In this document: one piece after another, positions 1 through 11,245 of the stretch
Layout of the letters: each line of letters begins with the position of its first letter
Position numbering within the stretch: the stretch's first letter is position 1
Assembly: GCA_019321725.1 (NCBI GenBank)
Contig: JAGSPU010000409.1
Span: 124,001-188,000, forward strand
DNA: 64,000 nt
Reading direction: 5' to 3'
DNA from: Paulownia fortunei
Taxonomy: Eukaryota; Streptophyta; Magnoliopsida; Lamiales; Paulowniaceae
Translations under genes and position numbers: made by a program
Notes under the pieces: model-generated
Databases searched by the model: none
The model's input: only the letters and a program-made list of their open reading frames with translations
What the model was told of the DNA's origin: nothing

Positions 1-246
1 TCCGACTTGCCCACAATGCGGATGGTAGAGAAGGTACTAAGTAGGTTGGGTTCCAAGGTATCTGTTCTCAACATTACTAAGCTCTCTGAGTACAGAAAAG
101 ACGGTCATCCCACCATTTACCGTAAGTTTTGGGAGCCATTGGGCCCCGAGCAATTGGCAAATCCTGCTAGCTATTCTGATTGCATGCACTGGTGTTTGCC
201 GGGTGTGCCTGACGTGTGGAATGAATTACTATTCCAATTTTTGTGA
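1..246 (+). CDS. Trichome birefringence-like (TBL/PMR5 family) O-acetyltransferase, 3' end only
   Basis: The window opens inside the last exon, in frame from base 1, and the reading frame ends with a stop at 244-246. The visible 81 residues carry the family's C-terminal block: EYRKDGHP, then [18 protein letters not shown]. The D-x-x-H of DCMHW supplies the Asp and His of the SGNH/GDSL-type catalytic triad; the Ser (GDS motif) lies upstream, outside the window. TBL proteins are Golgi membrane enzymes that O-acetylate cell-wall polysaccharides such as xylan, mannan or pectin. The subfamily and substrate cannot be set from this fragment. The family call is firm; the 5' limit is not visible. Confidence 0.93.
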   Translation, partial: SDLPTMRMVEKVLSRLGSKVSVLNITKLSEYRKDGHPTIYRKFWEPLGPEQLANPASYSDCMHWCLPGVPDVWNELLFQFL

Positions 247-1689
247 AAGAGGTTGGCCAACAGGGTCATATTTGGCCATAATCGTTGGTTTTACCTATGT
301 ATACTTCAAACAATCAAGTAAATCGAAGGAAATCCTGAACGTTTTAACAAGTGAGCAAATTGATTGTGTGATGAAAACCGGTTCCTAGAAGTCGACTGGA
401 ACGAAATTTAGCTTCGTGTTGATAGAACTATATGTTGTATTTAGATTTTACAGCATAACCATGTCATGGTAAGTGAATGAAATGTAAGAAGATGATTGTT
501 TCTGCAATCGAGACATACTTGAATGGGAACCAGGATTTGGTTTTCGAGCCGGACAAGCCGACCAGAAGCCTCCTTTCCTTCAATAGCAGTTGGGTCTTTT
601 TCCAATCTGCTGTCATTCTCCAATCACTTGAAATTAAAGTGCAACAAATAGAACTCACTGGTAAGGCTGAGGCATGAGGCCTTTAAGATTTTAAGATCTT
701 GGCATGAATTTTAGCTATGCATGGGAATTTGTCTAATTTCATATTAGTTGATTGTGTATTCTTGTTTCTTATTAATTGATGAAGGGTTGATTGCGGGCGT
801 ATTGCTAATATTCTTGATGCAGTGGTATGTGTAATTGATTCACTCAGAAATAATAGAACTCGAAGGAAAATGTCCAGAATATGTAAACATAAGCTAAATA
901 CAATTGACAAAATTTCAATTGAAATCCTGTAAATTGAATTGTTTAAAAATATACTCTTGCTCTAAATTTATCATTCTCATTTCTTTTTTGGGATGTTCGA
1001 AGTTAGACTTTATTTTTTAAAATAAAAAATATTCTAAAAAATATTCATTTAAAGTAAACACTACTTTTTTGAAGGCATTTCAATTCTTATCTAAAACTTT
1101 GTGTCCATTCAACTACTTAAAAAATAAAACTGAAGGAGTACATTTTTTAATAATTAGGAGATTAGTTGAATATATTTTAAATAAGAATAAGATAAACTTA
1201 ATTTTCTTGATTTGCATTGAGTGTATAAATATAATCTTAAATAAAAAAAATGGATTGTAGAAAAATACCACATTAAAACAAGTTCATTTTTCTATAACTC
1301 AGTCAAAATATGTTGAAGACACAATAATATGTCATCTACCCAATATGTTGAAGACATGATAATGGTATTCTTCCCTCTTCCTGAAGTGACACCATATGTT
1401 AGCTTTTTTTCCTCTTCCTAAGTTGGTTGGTTCTAAAATAATTTATAGTTACAAATATGTGAAAGTTTAGATGATATATAATGAGAATTAACCAATACAC
1501 AATATATCTATGTTTACATATAGTTTAATCATATTGAGTTGCACAGATCATGTGATAAATTAGTAACTTTAATAACAAAACATGTTTCACATGATCATGT
1601 CTAACAAAACATTTACTAAGTTGAAGACATACTCATTTCTATTATCATTTCTTTTTCATATAATCTACTTTTGTTTACTAAAAAAAGAG
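247..1689. other. Intergenic, 3' flank of the TBL gene
   Basis: The first few hundred bases are probably TBL 3' UTR. The rest is AT-rich. Short open frames here (for example 477-677 and 1069-1260) have no recognisable domain. No RNA gene or mobile element was recognised. Confidence 0.6.
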
Positions 1690-2279
1690 TTAGAGGGTGA
1701 GAGTGGTATCAGGCTCTCCTTCGCATTTTGAGTCTACACCTTGACCACATTTACAAAATCCATCATCTTCAAATTGAAAGTCACCGGAAACTTGACAAGA
1801 ATCATCATCAATCAAGCTTGGCATTTCTGAAACGGGTTGCTATCAAAACCGAAAAACATGAACATACAGAAACTCGGGGAAATTAAAATGTTAAATAGAA
1901 AAAGAGCGTTGTCCCACTAAAAAAGAAAGAAGTGCAATGAGTAAAAACCATATCAAAGGAGAAATGCTCTTACCTTCCTGAAAATTTTCCCATCCTCTTC
2001 CACATGCCACCCGGCTTCCTCGCAAAGTGCCTTGAGAAGATCATTGGAGTCAGCATGCTTTGGGAGATTGTAGTTGCCATGAGCCCTTAGGCCGGCAAAG
2101 ATTTTATGGGCCACAGACCGCCTCCTCCGCTCCCTTTGCTTATTGTTCAGCCGCTCTCTGTCGGAAGGAAAGCGATACTTGGTTACCAGGCCACCGTCTT
2201 TGGTGGCTCGACGTACCAGCCATGGTCCTTTGCTGGTTTTTATGCATCCTCTAAGCAAATTGCTTTTTTCTTGTTCCAT
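1690..2279 (-). CDS. Short BZR1/BES1-family DNA-binding protein (151 aa)
   Basis: Two exons on the minus strand: 2279-1974 and 1839-1690, phase 0, donor AAG|gtaaga and acceptor gatag|CAA. Residues about 41-102 form the BZR-type atypical bHLH DNA-binding domain, with the RERRRR basic run, [15 protein letters not shown] and [13 protein letters not shown]. This domain binds E-box/BRRE promoter elements in brassinosteroid-regulated transcription factors. Exon 2 adds only 49 acidic, Cys-containing residues ending DTTLTL. Typical BZR1/BEH proteins exceed 300 residues and carry Ser/Pro-rich GSK3 (BIN2) phosphorylation sites, a 14-3-3 site and a PEST region; none is seen here. A closer acceptor (cag at 1832-1834) gives an early stop, so I chose the upstream one. 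It may be a naturally short regulator or a decayed duplicate; the open frame and clean splice sites favour a working gene. Confidence 0.85.
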
Positions 2280-2326
2280 AACTTCTACTCTTCCCTCGCC
2301 ACGTACCCTTTTAATTTCTCAATCCT

Positions 2327-2334
2327 CTTATATA
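2327..2334 (-). promoter_or_regulatory. Putative TATA box of the short BZR-like gene
   Basis: TATATAAG on the minus strand, about 50 bases upstream of the ATG at 2279. It is placed correctly for a gene with a very short 5' UTR. Based on motif and position only. Confidence 0.45.
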
Positions 2335-4322
2335 GAAAGGGAATACCAGGACAAGAATTGAAAGAGAACAAAAAGGACGTACTATGTTATATTCCCTCAG
2401 CTTTCATCTGTGTTTTTTGGTGTGTCTTCTTAGACATGTTTTTCGTGCTGTGTGTTGTTTATCTTTTCTTTCTTTTTGCTTCTCTCTTTTTTCTCTTTTC
2501 TGGGAAAAGCATGATAAATTTGCAAACTTGACCATGTTTTTACCTGTTTTAGTAATAAAACTGGGGTGTTGTGATATATCTTGAGACACACATGACAAAA
2601 TTCCCATTATTTGATAGTTTGATCTGCTGGCATGATATTCCCTGCAGAGATGCAAATTTTTCTTTTGAGAAGTGAAGATATTCTGTGCTATAAGAAATCA
2701 AAACATGCTACAGTTGAGGGAACAAAAGACAATACCAAATCACCTCCTTAAGCCACTTGTCAAAAATGCAGTGCATTGACGCTTGAGATTTTCCACAAAA
2801 TGATTCATCATCTTTTATGTAGAACATTTCGAATAACAATGATGAGGACGACGACATATCTGTCCTATGATTCAAATGTGAAAAATAAATCACTAAAGCT
2901 GATATTACCCTTGATTTGTTGAGTTGTTTTTATTGACATGTTTAGAAACGTTTTCCTTATTTCTTGAGTACTAATAAATTTACCTTAACTCAAAAAAAAA
3001 AAAATCAATATTTCTATATTCTGTTTCAAATTAAATATTGGCTTCCTATGACAACAATGTCATCAATCTAGTTAGTTTAATACGAAATGGAAAAAAATCG
3101 ACATTTAATATGTAAAAATAATATATTATAAATTTCTGTTAATAATTATGATGAAAAAGTCAGTAAAAAATACAAAAATAGATAATATATGAGTTTGTAG
3201 GTGTACGAATAAAATAAAAAATTATTCGGAGTAATATTATGGGTTATTTTAATATTATTTTTATATAATTATTTATACTTATTTTTAAATTATGTAAAAA
3301 TTATTTTATATGTATATCTATATCATCTAATTTATAATTATGGCATAACTCAAAAATAACTATTTAATAATAATTAGTATATCCATAAATTATTTTTTAT
3401 TTATATGATATTACATTAATGCTTATAAATGACTTTCAAATAATATTTAAATTATATTTATATATTGTACATATTTATTAAAATAGTGCATTATTCATTA
3501 GATATTATATGGAGTAAATATAATGTATTCACCTCAAAAGCAGTTCAGAATGTGTAAAATAAAATAAAAATATTTTTTTTAATTTTTCGTATAACCATGT
3601 ATTATATAAATATAATACAAATTTTATGTTGCGACGTCAATATAATAAAGAGAGCCGCTCATAAAATTCTGGAAATATTGTACTTGACCGAAAATTAAAT
3701 TACCTTGAGCGCCCACACTCTTTAATCAACTGCCTAAACAACTAGACAAGTGCCCAACTGCCCATAGGACGATATGGAACTTTGCACGAAGTGCTCCATG
3801 CCATCAAAATTAAATGAGTCCCTCATCACAACAAAAAGATCAACAGCTGCAAGTGCATTTAGAGCAAAGCTCCAAGTGTAGTTGAAAGAATTTCCCTATA
3901 CATTGAGGCTCAGCAAAAACTCTTTTTAAGTATTTGCAACCAAAAATAACCGGATTCATTTATGCAATAGCTGATCAACCTTGCTGCAGTAATCTGATAT
4001 TTCCAAAAACAATTTTCTCAGCAACTATAGTATTTGACTTGGCTTATACATCAATCCAGATTTACATTGGGGTGTGCAATCGGAGTACTTATTCTCCCAC
4101 GTTTGAAAGAAACACTTTACATCAAAAATAACTACAAACAACCCATTTAGCATAAGCGAATTGAATCAACCGACTTACAACAGGCCCAAAAATAACATTC
4201 ACAATGCTTATCTCAAACTTATACTCGATTTAAGCCTCTGGCACATTTTCATGCAGCCTTGCTCATAGTCGAGAATCAAGATATAAAGAGACATACACGT
4301 CAATGTGCTTAAATAGGTTCTG
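2335..4322. other. Intergenic, AT-rich
   Basis: No supported gene. The stretch from about 2990 to 3660 is very AT-rich with many short A and T runs. The part next to 4322 is likely the 3' UTR of BRCA2. Confidence 0.6.
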
Positions 4323-7300
4323 TCAACAACCATCTTTTGAATTTCTGATAAGAGACAAAACGCTTTCCTTAAGCTTCTCAGTTATCTGCATCACCAAATT
4401 TACAGAAATATATTAGCCACTCAAAGGGAGGACATAAAAGACGGCATGTGATAATATGACAAGGCATACCAAGCTTGATGTATTTGCCCATTTTAAGACT
4501 GAAGCAGCAACATCTTTTAAATGGTTGCGACCCGCATGATCATAACTTAGAAAATAATCCGAATTTTTTGTTGCTTCAGCCACCCACAGGCCATTTACTT
4601 GATCTTTTGGTCTCTTGGTGAGATTAACAAACCCAACCTGTGAAGAAGATTAAATAAGCGAATATGTTCTCAAAATTAATTATAAGAATGATCCTTACAA
4701 TCTACAAATAATTCAGGTTCCAATCCACTTCATATTCTTGATTTTAATAGCATTGGCAGAAACATTACAGTATTCACTTTCCTGAAAAAGCAAAACAAGA
4801 AGAAAGGAATCTGTTATCACAAACTAATTTTCGTAATTGCAGAGGGTAGTTTGAGTTCCAGAAACACAAAAGATTGTGCTCAAGTTAAAGAAACTGTTGG
4901 CAAGAATTAACTTTTATAATTGGCACTCTTGGCACCTATGTTCTTCCCCTGATTTGTTGCCGGAAGACAAATTGAACAATTAATAGACTGCAAAAACTTA
5001 TACACACAAAAGACTTGGTGGACATCCAAGAAGAAGGCTTTTATTAGTTATCTGAAAATGCTTACCACAGATCCAGCAATATTAGAGTTTACTGGCTCAG
5101 ATGAATCAAATTCAATGCAAGGCAAGCAGAAGTTAATGGCCAATAATGCATCTGGTGATTCCTTCGAACAAAATTCATCTGTGGATCCATCTGTCACAAA
5201 CACCCACTGCTTTTGCTGATGACCTTGTCTATACACCTCTCCCACATAAACAACGAAAGCCGCAATGTCAAACTCACTGTGCAAAATCCATGCAACCAAC
5301 ATTGGGAAATCAAAACCTTCTTGCAGTTTCAGAAGCACCAGCAATTCCACGACATCATCCACAAGACCTACCTGGAGAGAGGAACTTCGCCCAAATTTGA
5401 TATTGTAGTTGATGAACGAGGAGTGAAGAATGGCCTGCAAGAACCACTTATTGATCATCTGATAATTCAGCATATTTCTCACAAACACACAGAAAGAATA
5501 TGTATATCGCTGCAGCCACTCACTCAAATTTTTCCATCATCAAGGGGGACAGAGGTAGCCAATTGCTGGTCGATCCTCTTGCTTGTAAGTAAAGGGTACC
5601 TGAATCAGAGCTAGATGGTACAAGACCTCCAACAGCATATGCCTGCCCTTCACACAGCTCTAGTGTCTAAGAAGTAATAAAATCCCACAGATGAATCACA
5701 AAATTTGTAACCAGAAAAGAACTAGAACATCAAGAAACTTGCCTCCATGTGACATGTAGATGCATAGATATTATATTAGATAATCTAATGTCATGAACCA
5801 CATATGAATTCACCTGTTTCTGAGTTGGATTCCATATTGTTATCAAGCCTTTCTGTGGACAACACTCTCGTGGATGACATTTATTTGTCAAACCAACAAC
5901 TTTAACCCGCAAAAATGGAGTGACCTCTCTCTCACTAAGCCCAGCAGCCTCCACAGCGTTCTCAATAGATTTTTGCATTTCTGACTGCCTCATTGCCTTA
6001 CATCAGAGGAAAATCATATTAGAACTCCAGTAGGTTGTAAATGGAGAGTCCAGAAACACATCTTGGCGTACCTCCAACTTAGCTTTATAAGAAGCAAAAG
6101 AAGTTAGTTGTTTTGAGCTCATCCCCGCCATTAAAACCTCTGGCTCAGCAGCTGTCTCAAGTAACTTCATAAGTTTGGCCCCTTCTTCACTTTCATGATC
6201 ATAACCAACATCAAATTCTGTTTCCCTTTGGAATGCTGATATGATTCCTTCAGCAACCACATCACGCCTGAACTCAAAAAAAAAAAAAAAAGCACACAGC
6301 TCATAAATCAGGTAGCAATTCTTCATCTACTTAATTTAATAAAATAAAAAGACTTATTTAAGTTTCATGAGAAAGTACATCACTAAATTGTGACTTCGGC
6401 ATTGGAGCGGTGAGACAAAAAAAGATACAGTAGTCTATCAGTAAACATTATCTTCTGGCTTCTCAAGTCTAATCAACTATATCCAGTGCAACAAGGCAAC
6501 ATTAAGACACAAGAGTTGGGACAGAAGGGATCATGGATTTTTATAGTTGCTAATGCTTTTCCAGGTCAGTAAAAAACAAGAGTAAAATTATGTCAAGGTG
6601 GCACGGGATGGAAACAGAGAGTTAAAACATGTCAAAGCAGGAAAAAAGTTTGAAAAAATGCTGTGGCCATGCCAAAAAACACAGCTTTTTCGATGTTTTC
6701 CTCGACATTTACTGAAGCACTTAAAATATGGTAATATAGAGTTCAATTTATATCTGCATATTCAAAACATGAAACCTCATCTCTTTAAATTATCAACAGC
6801 ATTTCTTATTTGTGGAAACATATAGGTTACACAATTTCCTAATCTGGATCTCATTTTTAACCGTGCCTTCAGTACCAGAGATGGTAGAATGATTTTCCCC
6901 TTGTTTAGATTAGTAATCCTTGAATGATATTTTACCCTGGTAATCCCAGTAGCTTCATAAACTACAATATGATAGCTATGGCATACCTCCTTTTGTCAAT
7001 CTCATAATCCATAATTTACACCATCCAGCACAAAACAGAATTAATAAGTGAAAAGGAAAAGTATGGGGAAATTTTTGACAGTCACAAATAGTTTATTCAT
7101 TTGTGTATAGCAATCTAATCACCTTTGGTTATATAATTGCAGCGCTTTAGCTTCCACCCTCTCAGACCTCACAATGAAACTCCCATTACTTAACCTGGAT
7201 GATACATTATTCCTGTCAAACTCAATTCGCAGAAGAATAAGTTATGTGACCATTAGATTACCTTTCCCTGTAGAGAACTGGATATATCCTTGTCACCCCA

Positions 7301-10300
7301 ACCAAAGTGCTGGGGACTGCCCCTCCAGTACCCTTGATGCATCTGAATGCCAATGGAACACCAGCACGTTTACCTATGTGCAAAGAAGCCCATGCCTGAG
7401 GCTTGAGGAAACCACAAACATGCTGTAGAAAGATATTGTAGCAAATACAAATGAAGTACAATAACATGGCAAGTGCTTACAGAATCCCAATCGTTCAGCC
7501 CAATGACATCTGTATGTGCCATTTATATGCAATAATAAACTAGTTGTCTGTGATGCCTGAAATGAAATTTAGCACTACTTAAGAAACACTAAAGAGCAAA
7601 CATTCAACATAACAGAGTAAGCAGAAAATTGGGACAGCACATTGACCTCAAAGGGTGAAACAGGCCCAAGCCACCCACAAAGTTTGGCCCCCCAGATCTT
7701 CAGATGACAATACAAACTGTAAGCAGCAGGAAATATTGACAAACATTCTCAAATGGCATGGATGTACTATGAAGATTCAAGAAAAGAAATTGTACCCTGA
7801 GCTTTTGCCCCAAAAACAACTTCCCGGAAGCAAGCTTATGAGATAGCAGTTCATCCAACAGAGCTTTCACAGAATACCTAATAAATTCTTTAGTTACTCA
7901 GTTGGAAATCAACTTTGTACGAAAAGCATTAATGTGAAGATTTCCTCACCACCCATCAGTTAATTCTATTTTTGAAGCTCTATCATTGCCATCCTCCTCT
8001 AAGGAAACAGATTGATTTCCAAACTTGGGGTCATGATTTTCACCAACAGAGGAAATGCACAGAACCATCATTGAAGAAGGTGGTGCATCTCCATCTAAGA
8101 TTTTCTTGATCGATGATCTATGACCATGATTTAATTCTCTCTCGTATCTATGCATGAATAAAGATAATTAGATTCCTGAAAGGACTAGCTAAAATAAATG
8201 ACAAGATAAACCTTGTCTACCTGTATCGTAATTCTTCAAGCACATTAGAGACCGTCAATAGTTTTCCAGCAAATTTGGCAGGATAACACCTCTCATAAGA
8301 GGCAAGTTTCCAAACAATCCACTTATAGTGATTTGAAACCCACCTATATTAGTTGATAGATAAGTGAAAAAAACAAATAGAACAAAGTAGGAGATAAGAA
8401 TGCACCAAAGCATCCCAGCAAGATATCTATCAAGTATGAATTATCAACAAGTATACAATTAGGTTTAGCATTTTATTTACAATCCATGACATTAAGTCGG
8501 TAAACAATATAAGCAACACAAAGATGGTGCAATAGCTAAAAAAGTCATTTCTTCGTAACCAATCGAAAAGCCATGTACATGCACAAACTCCATACTAAAA
8601 CAATGGTAACAGGTAATATATGCATATCCAGATGGCAGTACACATTACAGAGACCACACCTTCCCATAAATTAATCTTGAAAAAGTGTACATAGCAAGAA
8701 AAAAAAATTACTCTTTCGTCAAGTATTGGATGGAAGCTCCAGACTGAGACAGCATCCAGTAAAAACCCTCTGGTCCAACACAATCTGAAGGTATTTCATT
8801 CTGGAATGTGTGACTTTCAGCAGCAATTGGGTTCATTCTTTTCACATATTCTGGCAAGTTCTCCAACTAATTTCATAGTAATATTGTAAGCTATCAATTT
8901 CAAAAGGAAAAGCAGTTACTAAAGATAAAAATTTGTATATGGATATTACACCTTTTTCTGAAGTGATGGAGGCTGCAAAACATATTCTTTGAGATATACT
9001 CGAGGAACCTGAAGCGGGTATCTCGTGGAAACCCTCTGTTTGCAGCAGAGTTCTTTTGGTGCTAACCTAGATAAAACTAAAAGAAATATATACCTCAGAA
9101 CCTCAGAAGAAAGATTTTGTGAAGCACGAAGGTTATGCTCAGAACTTGATACTTTACCATTAATATCTGAAGAGTTTTTTTTGTTTAAAGGGGTGACAAA
9201 AGAACTCCGGGGCTTCTTGAATGGAGAAACAGAACTAATCCTTCGAAGTCTTCTCTTTTCACCCAAATGTTGTTTACTATCTATGTGATCTGTATTCATG
9301 GTATTTGAGATATCCACCAGTGCCCCATTGGATGACCTCTTCAAGGGATCAATTTTCGGCTGAACAGCATTTTCCAAATCCACTTTTTCTGAATAGGAGT
9401 TATTTTTCAGGGGCTTTCTATCGCAAGCAAGGACATTATAAGGCCTATTAGAAGTGTTAATTTCTGCCTCCGCATCAAACTGTGTAATCAAGTTATTCCC
9501 TGGTCGTAGTTTCTCTGACTTACCAAATGACTGCTTTTGGTATGAACTTGATCTAGGGGGAGATGTAAAATTCCTTGAGGAACTGTCACCATTTTCTTTC
9601 CCCTTGTGCAAAAATGGAGTACTATAATCATTTTTTTGGTTTGAAGAACAACTTGGTTTTCCATCATCAATTACTGAAAACAGTGGATCAGCTGTGCTTG
9701 CTTCATTTAAAAATGAATCAAACTCAGGATTTCCAAGCAAGCTCCTCGCTCGTTTCAATGCATCACTGGAAACTGATATGGATCTTCCCCCAGCAGTATG
9801 AAATTTGACTGGAGGAGGCTTGGGAGCAGAGTTCATGAAATCTGGAAACTTCATTGATTCACTTCTGCATGAACCAGACTTAACACTGGAAGATGTCAGA
9901 ACCTTGGTAGAACTACTAAAACTTAAGTTACTCGGGTCCTGAGTCTCTAAATGAGATGGATTTTCCCAAGCAAGGAGGTCTGTGGAAGTTGACTGTTTCT
10001 GTTTCTGTTCAAATCCATGTAAAGACTCTCGATTATAATTTTCATCTAGACCTAACAAAGTTTTTGCTCTAAGTAGGCCAGCCGAAGATATGTTGACTGT
10101 TTTCCCCGAGCCTGTCTGGAACATGGAATTTGACATATTAACTACATTTCCTGATGCACTCTGCAATCCAGACTTCAACATAATGGCAGATTTCAGTGAG
10201 TCCATCCCAAACACTGGTTTCAAGGAAGCATATCCATTTTCTCTCCCATCCAAGTGGCCTGCATGATATATTGTTTAAAAGAGAGAGGCATCGTTTATAA

Positions 10301-11125
10301 GGTTTCATCATTTACTTGAGTAGTAGCCCACATAAGTTTCGTAAAAACCTATAGTTATAATGTGTTAGAAATTTAGCTTTGGTCAGCGCAAAATAAACAG
10401 TCAAAATCACTTCAGATTTGGAAAATTCTATTTCAATAATACTAAATAGAATTTCTATGGTACATGAATGACATTTAGAAATGCACATTTGCCAATAGGA
10501 AATTTACAAGATTAAAGTTATAGCTTTAATGTACCATTCAAAAGCATGAATTCAACTGCCTAGTCATTAATGTCACCACATATAACGGAATATACCAGAG
10601 GCAAATAACCATTTTTCCACAGTAAGTTAGTTTGCTAAATAAACAAACTTTTGTCCCCAATTGAACGGTAGCATAACAACCAAAAACGTAATGGCGATCC
10701 AAAAGAAAATCTATACCTGTATCAGTTACCGCGTCATCTATATCACCAAGAACTGAACGTGCTTTTGCTATTGACGATTGCTTCACGCCAACAGATTTTC
10801 CCAACCCAGTTCGAAACATCGGTGGGTTCTCCACATTCCCCGTCCCATTATCCACTAACTTAGAACAACCTAAGTATTTCAAAAAAAAAAAAAAAAGAGA
10901 AAGAAAGAGAAGTAAGGTTAATTCGCATATATATACTATAATTTTGCAATTAAGTAGAGATATTGATGTGCCTAGAAGCAATAGATCGGCCATGGAAGGG
11001 AGGCGACGAGTGTCGATATGTTGTTGAGGTACGGCATCGCATTGTTCTTGTTTCTCGAGCTGTTGATCGGACATTTCCCACCGGAAACTGTTCCTCGCAT
11101 CGGAAAAAATCTGCCACGTCGACAT
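4323..11125 (-). CDS. BRCA2: BRCA2 homolog, RAD51/DMC1-loading recombination protein (1169 aa)
   Basis: Eighteen minus-strand exons: 11125-10972, 10869-10717, 10258-8952, 8866-8712, 8343-8221, 8147-7950, 7877-7796, 7697-7647, 7556-7481, 7373-7262, 7194-7123, 6267-6072, 5996-5814, 5666-5524, 5434-5372, 5276-5066, 4637-4470, 4385-4323. Phases agree throughout and give 3510 nt. The protein starts MSTWQIF, like known plant BRCA2. BRC repeats that bind RAD51 begin at about residues 70 (FRTGLGKSV), 149 (FQTGSGKTVNIS) and 255 (FHTAGGRSISVS). From about residue 539 follow the helical domain (NHYKWIVWKLASYE), OB1 (LAFRCIKG, RIYPVLYRER), the tower region (EEGAKLMKLLETAAEPE) and OB2/OB3 (SEFDIAAFVVYVGE, KQWVFVTDGS). 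BRCA2 acts in the nucleus in homologous recombination and meiosis. Oddities: intron 1 needs a GC donor (G|gcacat at 10971), and exon 3 contains a 27-nt gt..ag segment. No frameshift was found. Confidence 0.96.
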
Positions 11126-11237
11126 TTCTCGGCCGACGCCTAGGGTTTTGCTTTTTGGCTTTTTCCAGGTCAATTTGTTATTTGAGTAGAGTAAAGAAAG
11201 AATAGTTGGAATTCAGGTTTTTTGGCATTTTAAGAAA

Positions 11238-11245
11238 GCGGGAAA
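11238..11245. promoter_or_regulatory. E2F-consensus site upstream of BRCA2
   Basis: GCGGGAAA on the plus strand reads TTTCCCGC on the gene strand, an exact match to the E2F consensus TTTSSCGC. It lies about 113 bases upstream of the BRCA2 ATG. E2F sites are known to drive S-phase expression of plant recombination and replication genes. The link is inferred from motif and position. Confidence 0.5.

Noticed and set aside
5400..5527. Continuous 159-codon minus-strand frame through BRCA2 exons 15-16 as one exon
   Set aside because: The family alignment requires splicing (FE|PFFTPR and PLS|SEFDIAA); strong donors gtgagt and gtaggt and matching acceptors lie at these points.
5146..5614. Plus-strand open frames of 84 and 133 codons
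   Set aside because: They overlap BRCA2 exons 14-16 in antisense and show no domain; the minus-strand exons explain this region.
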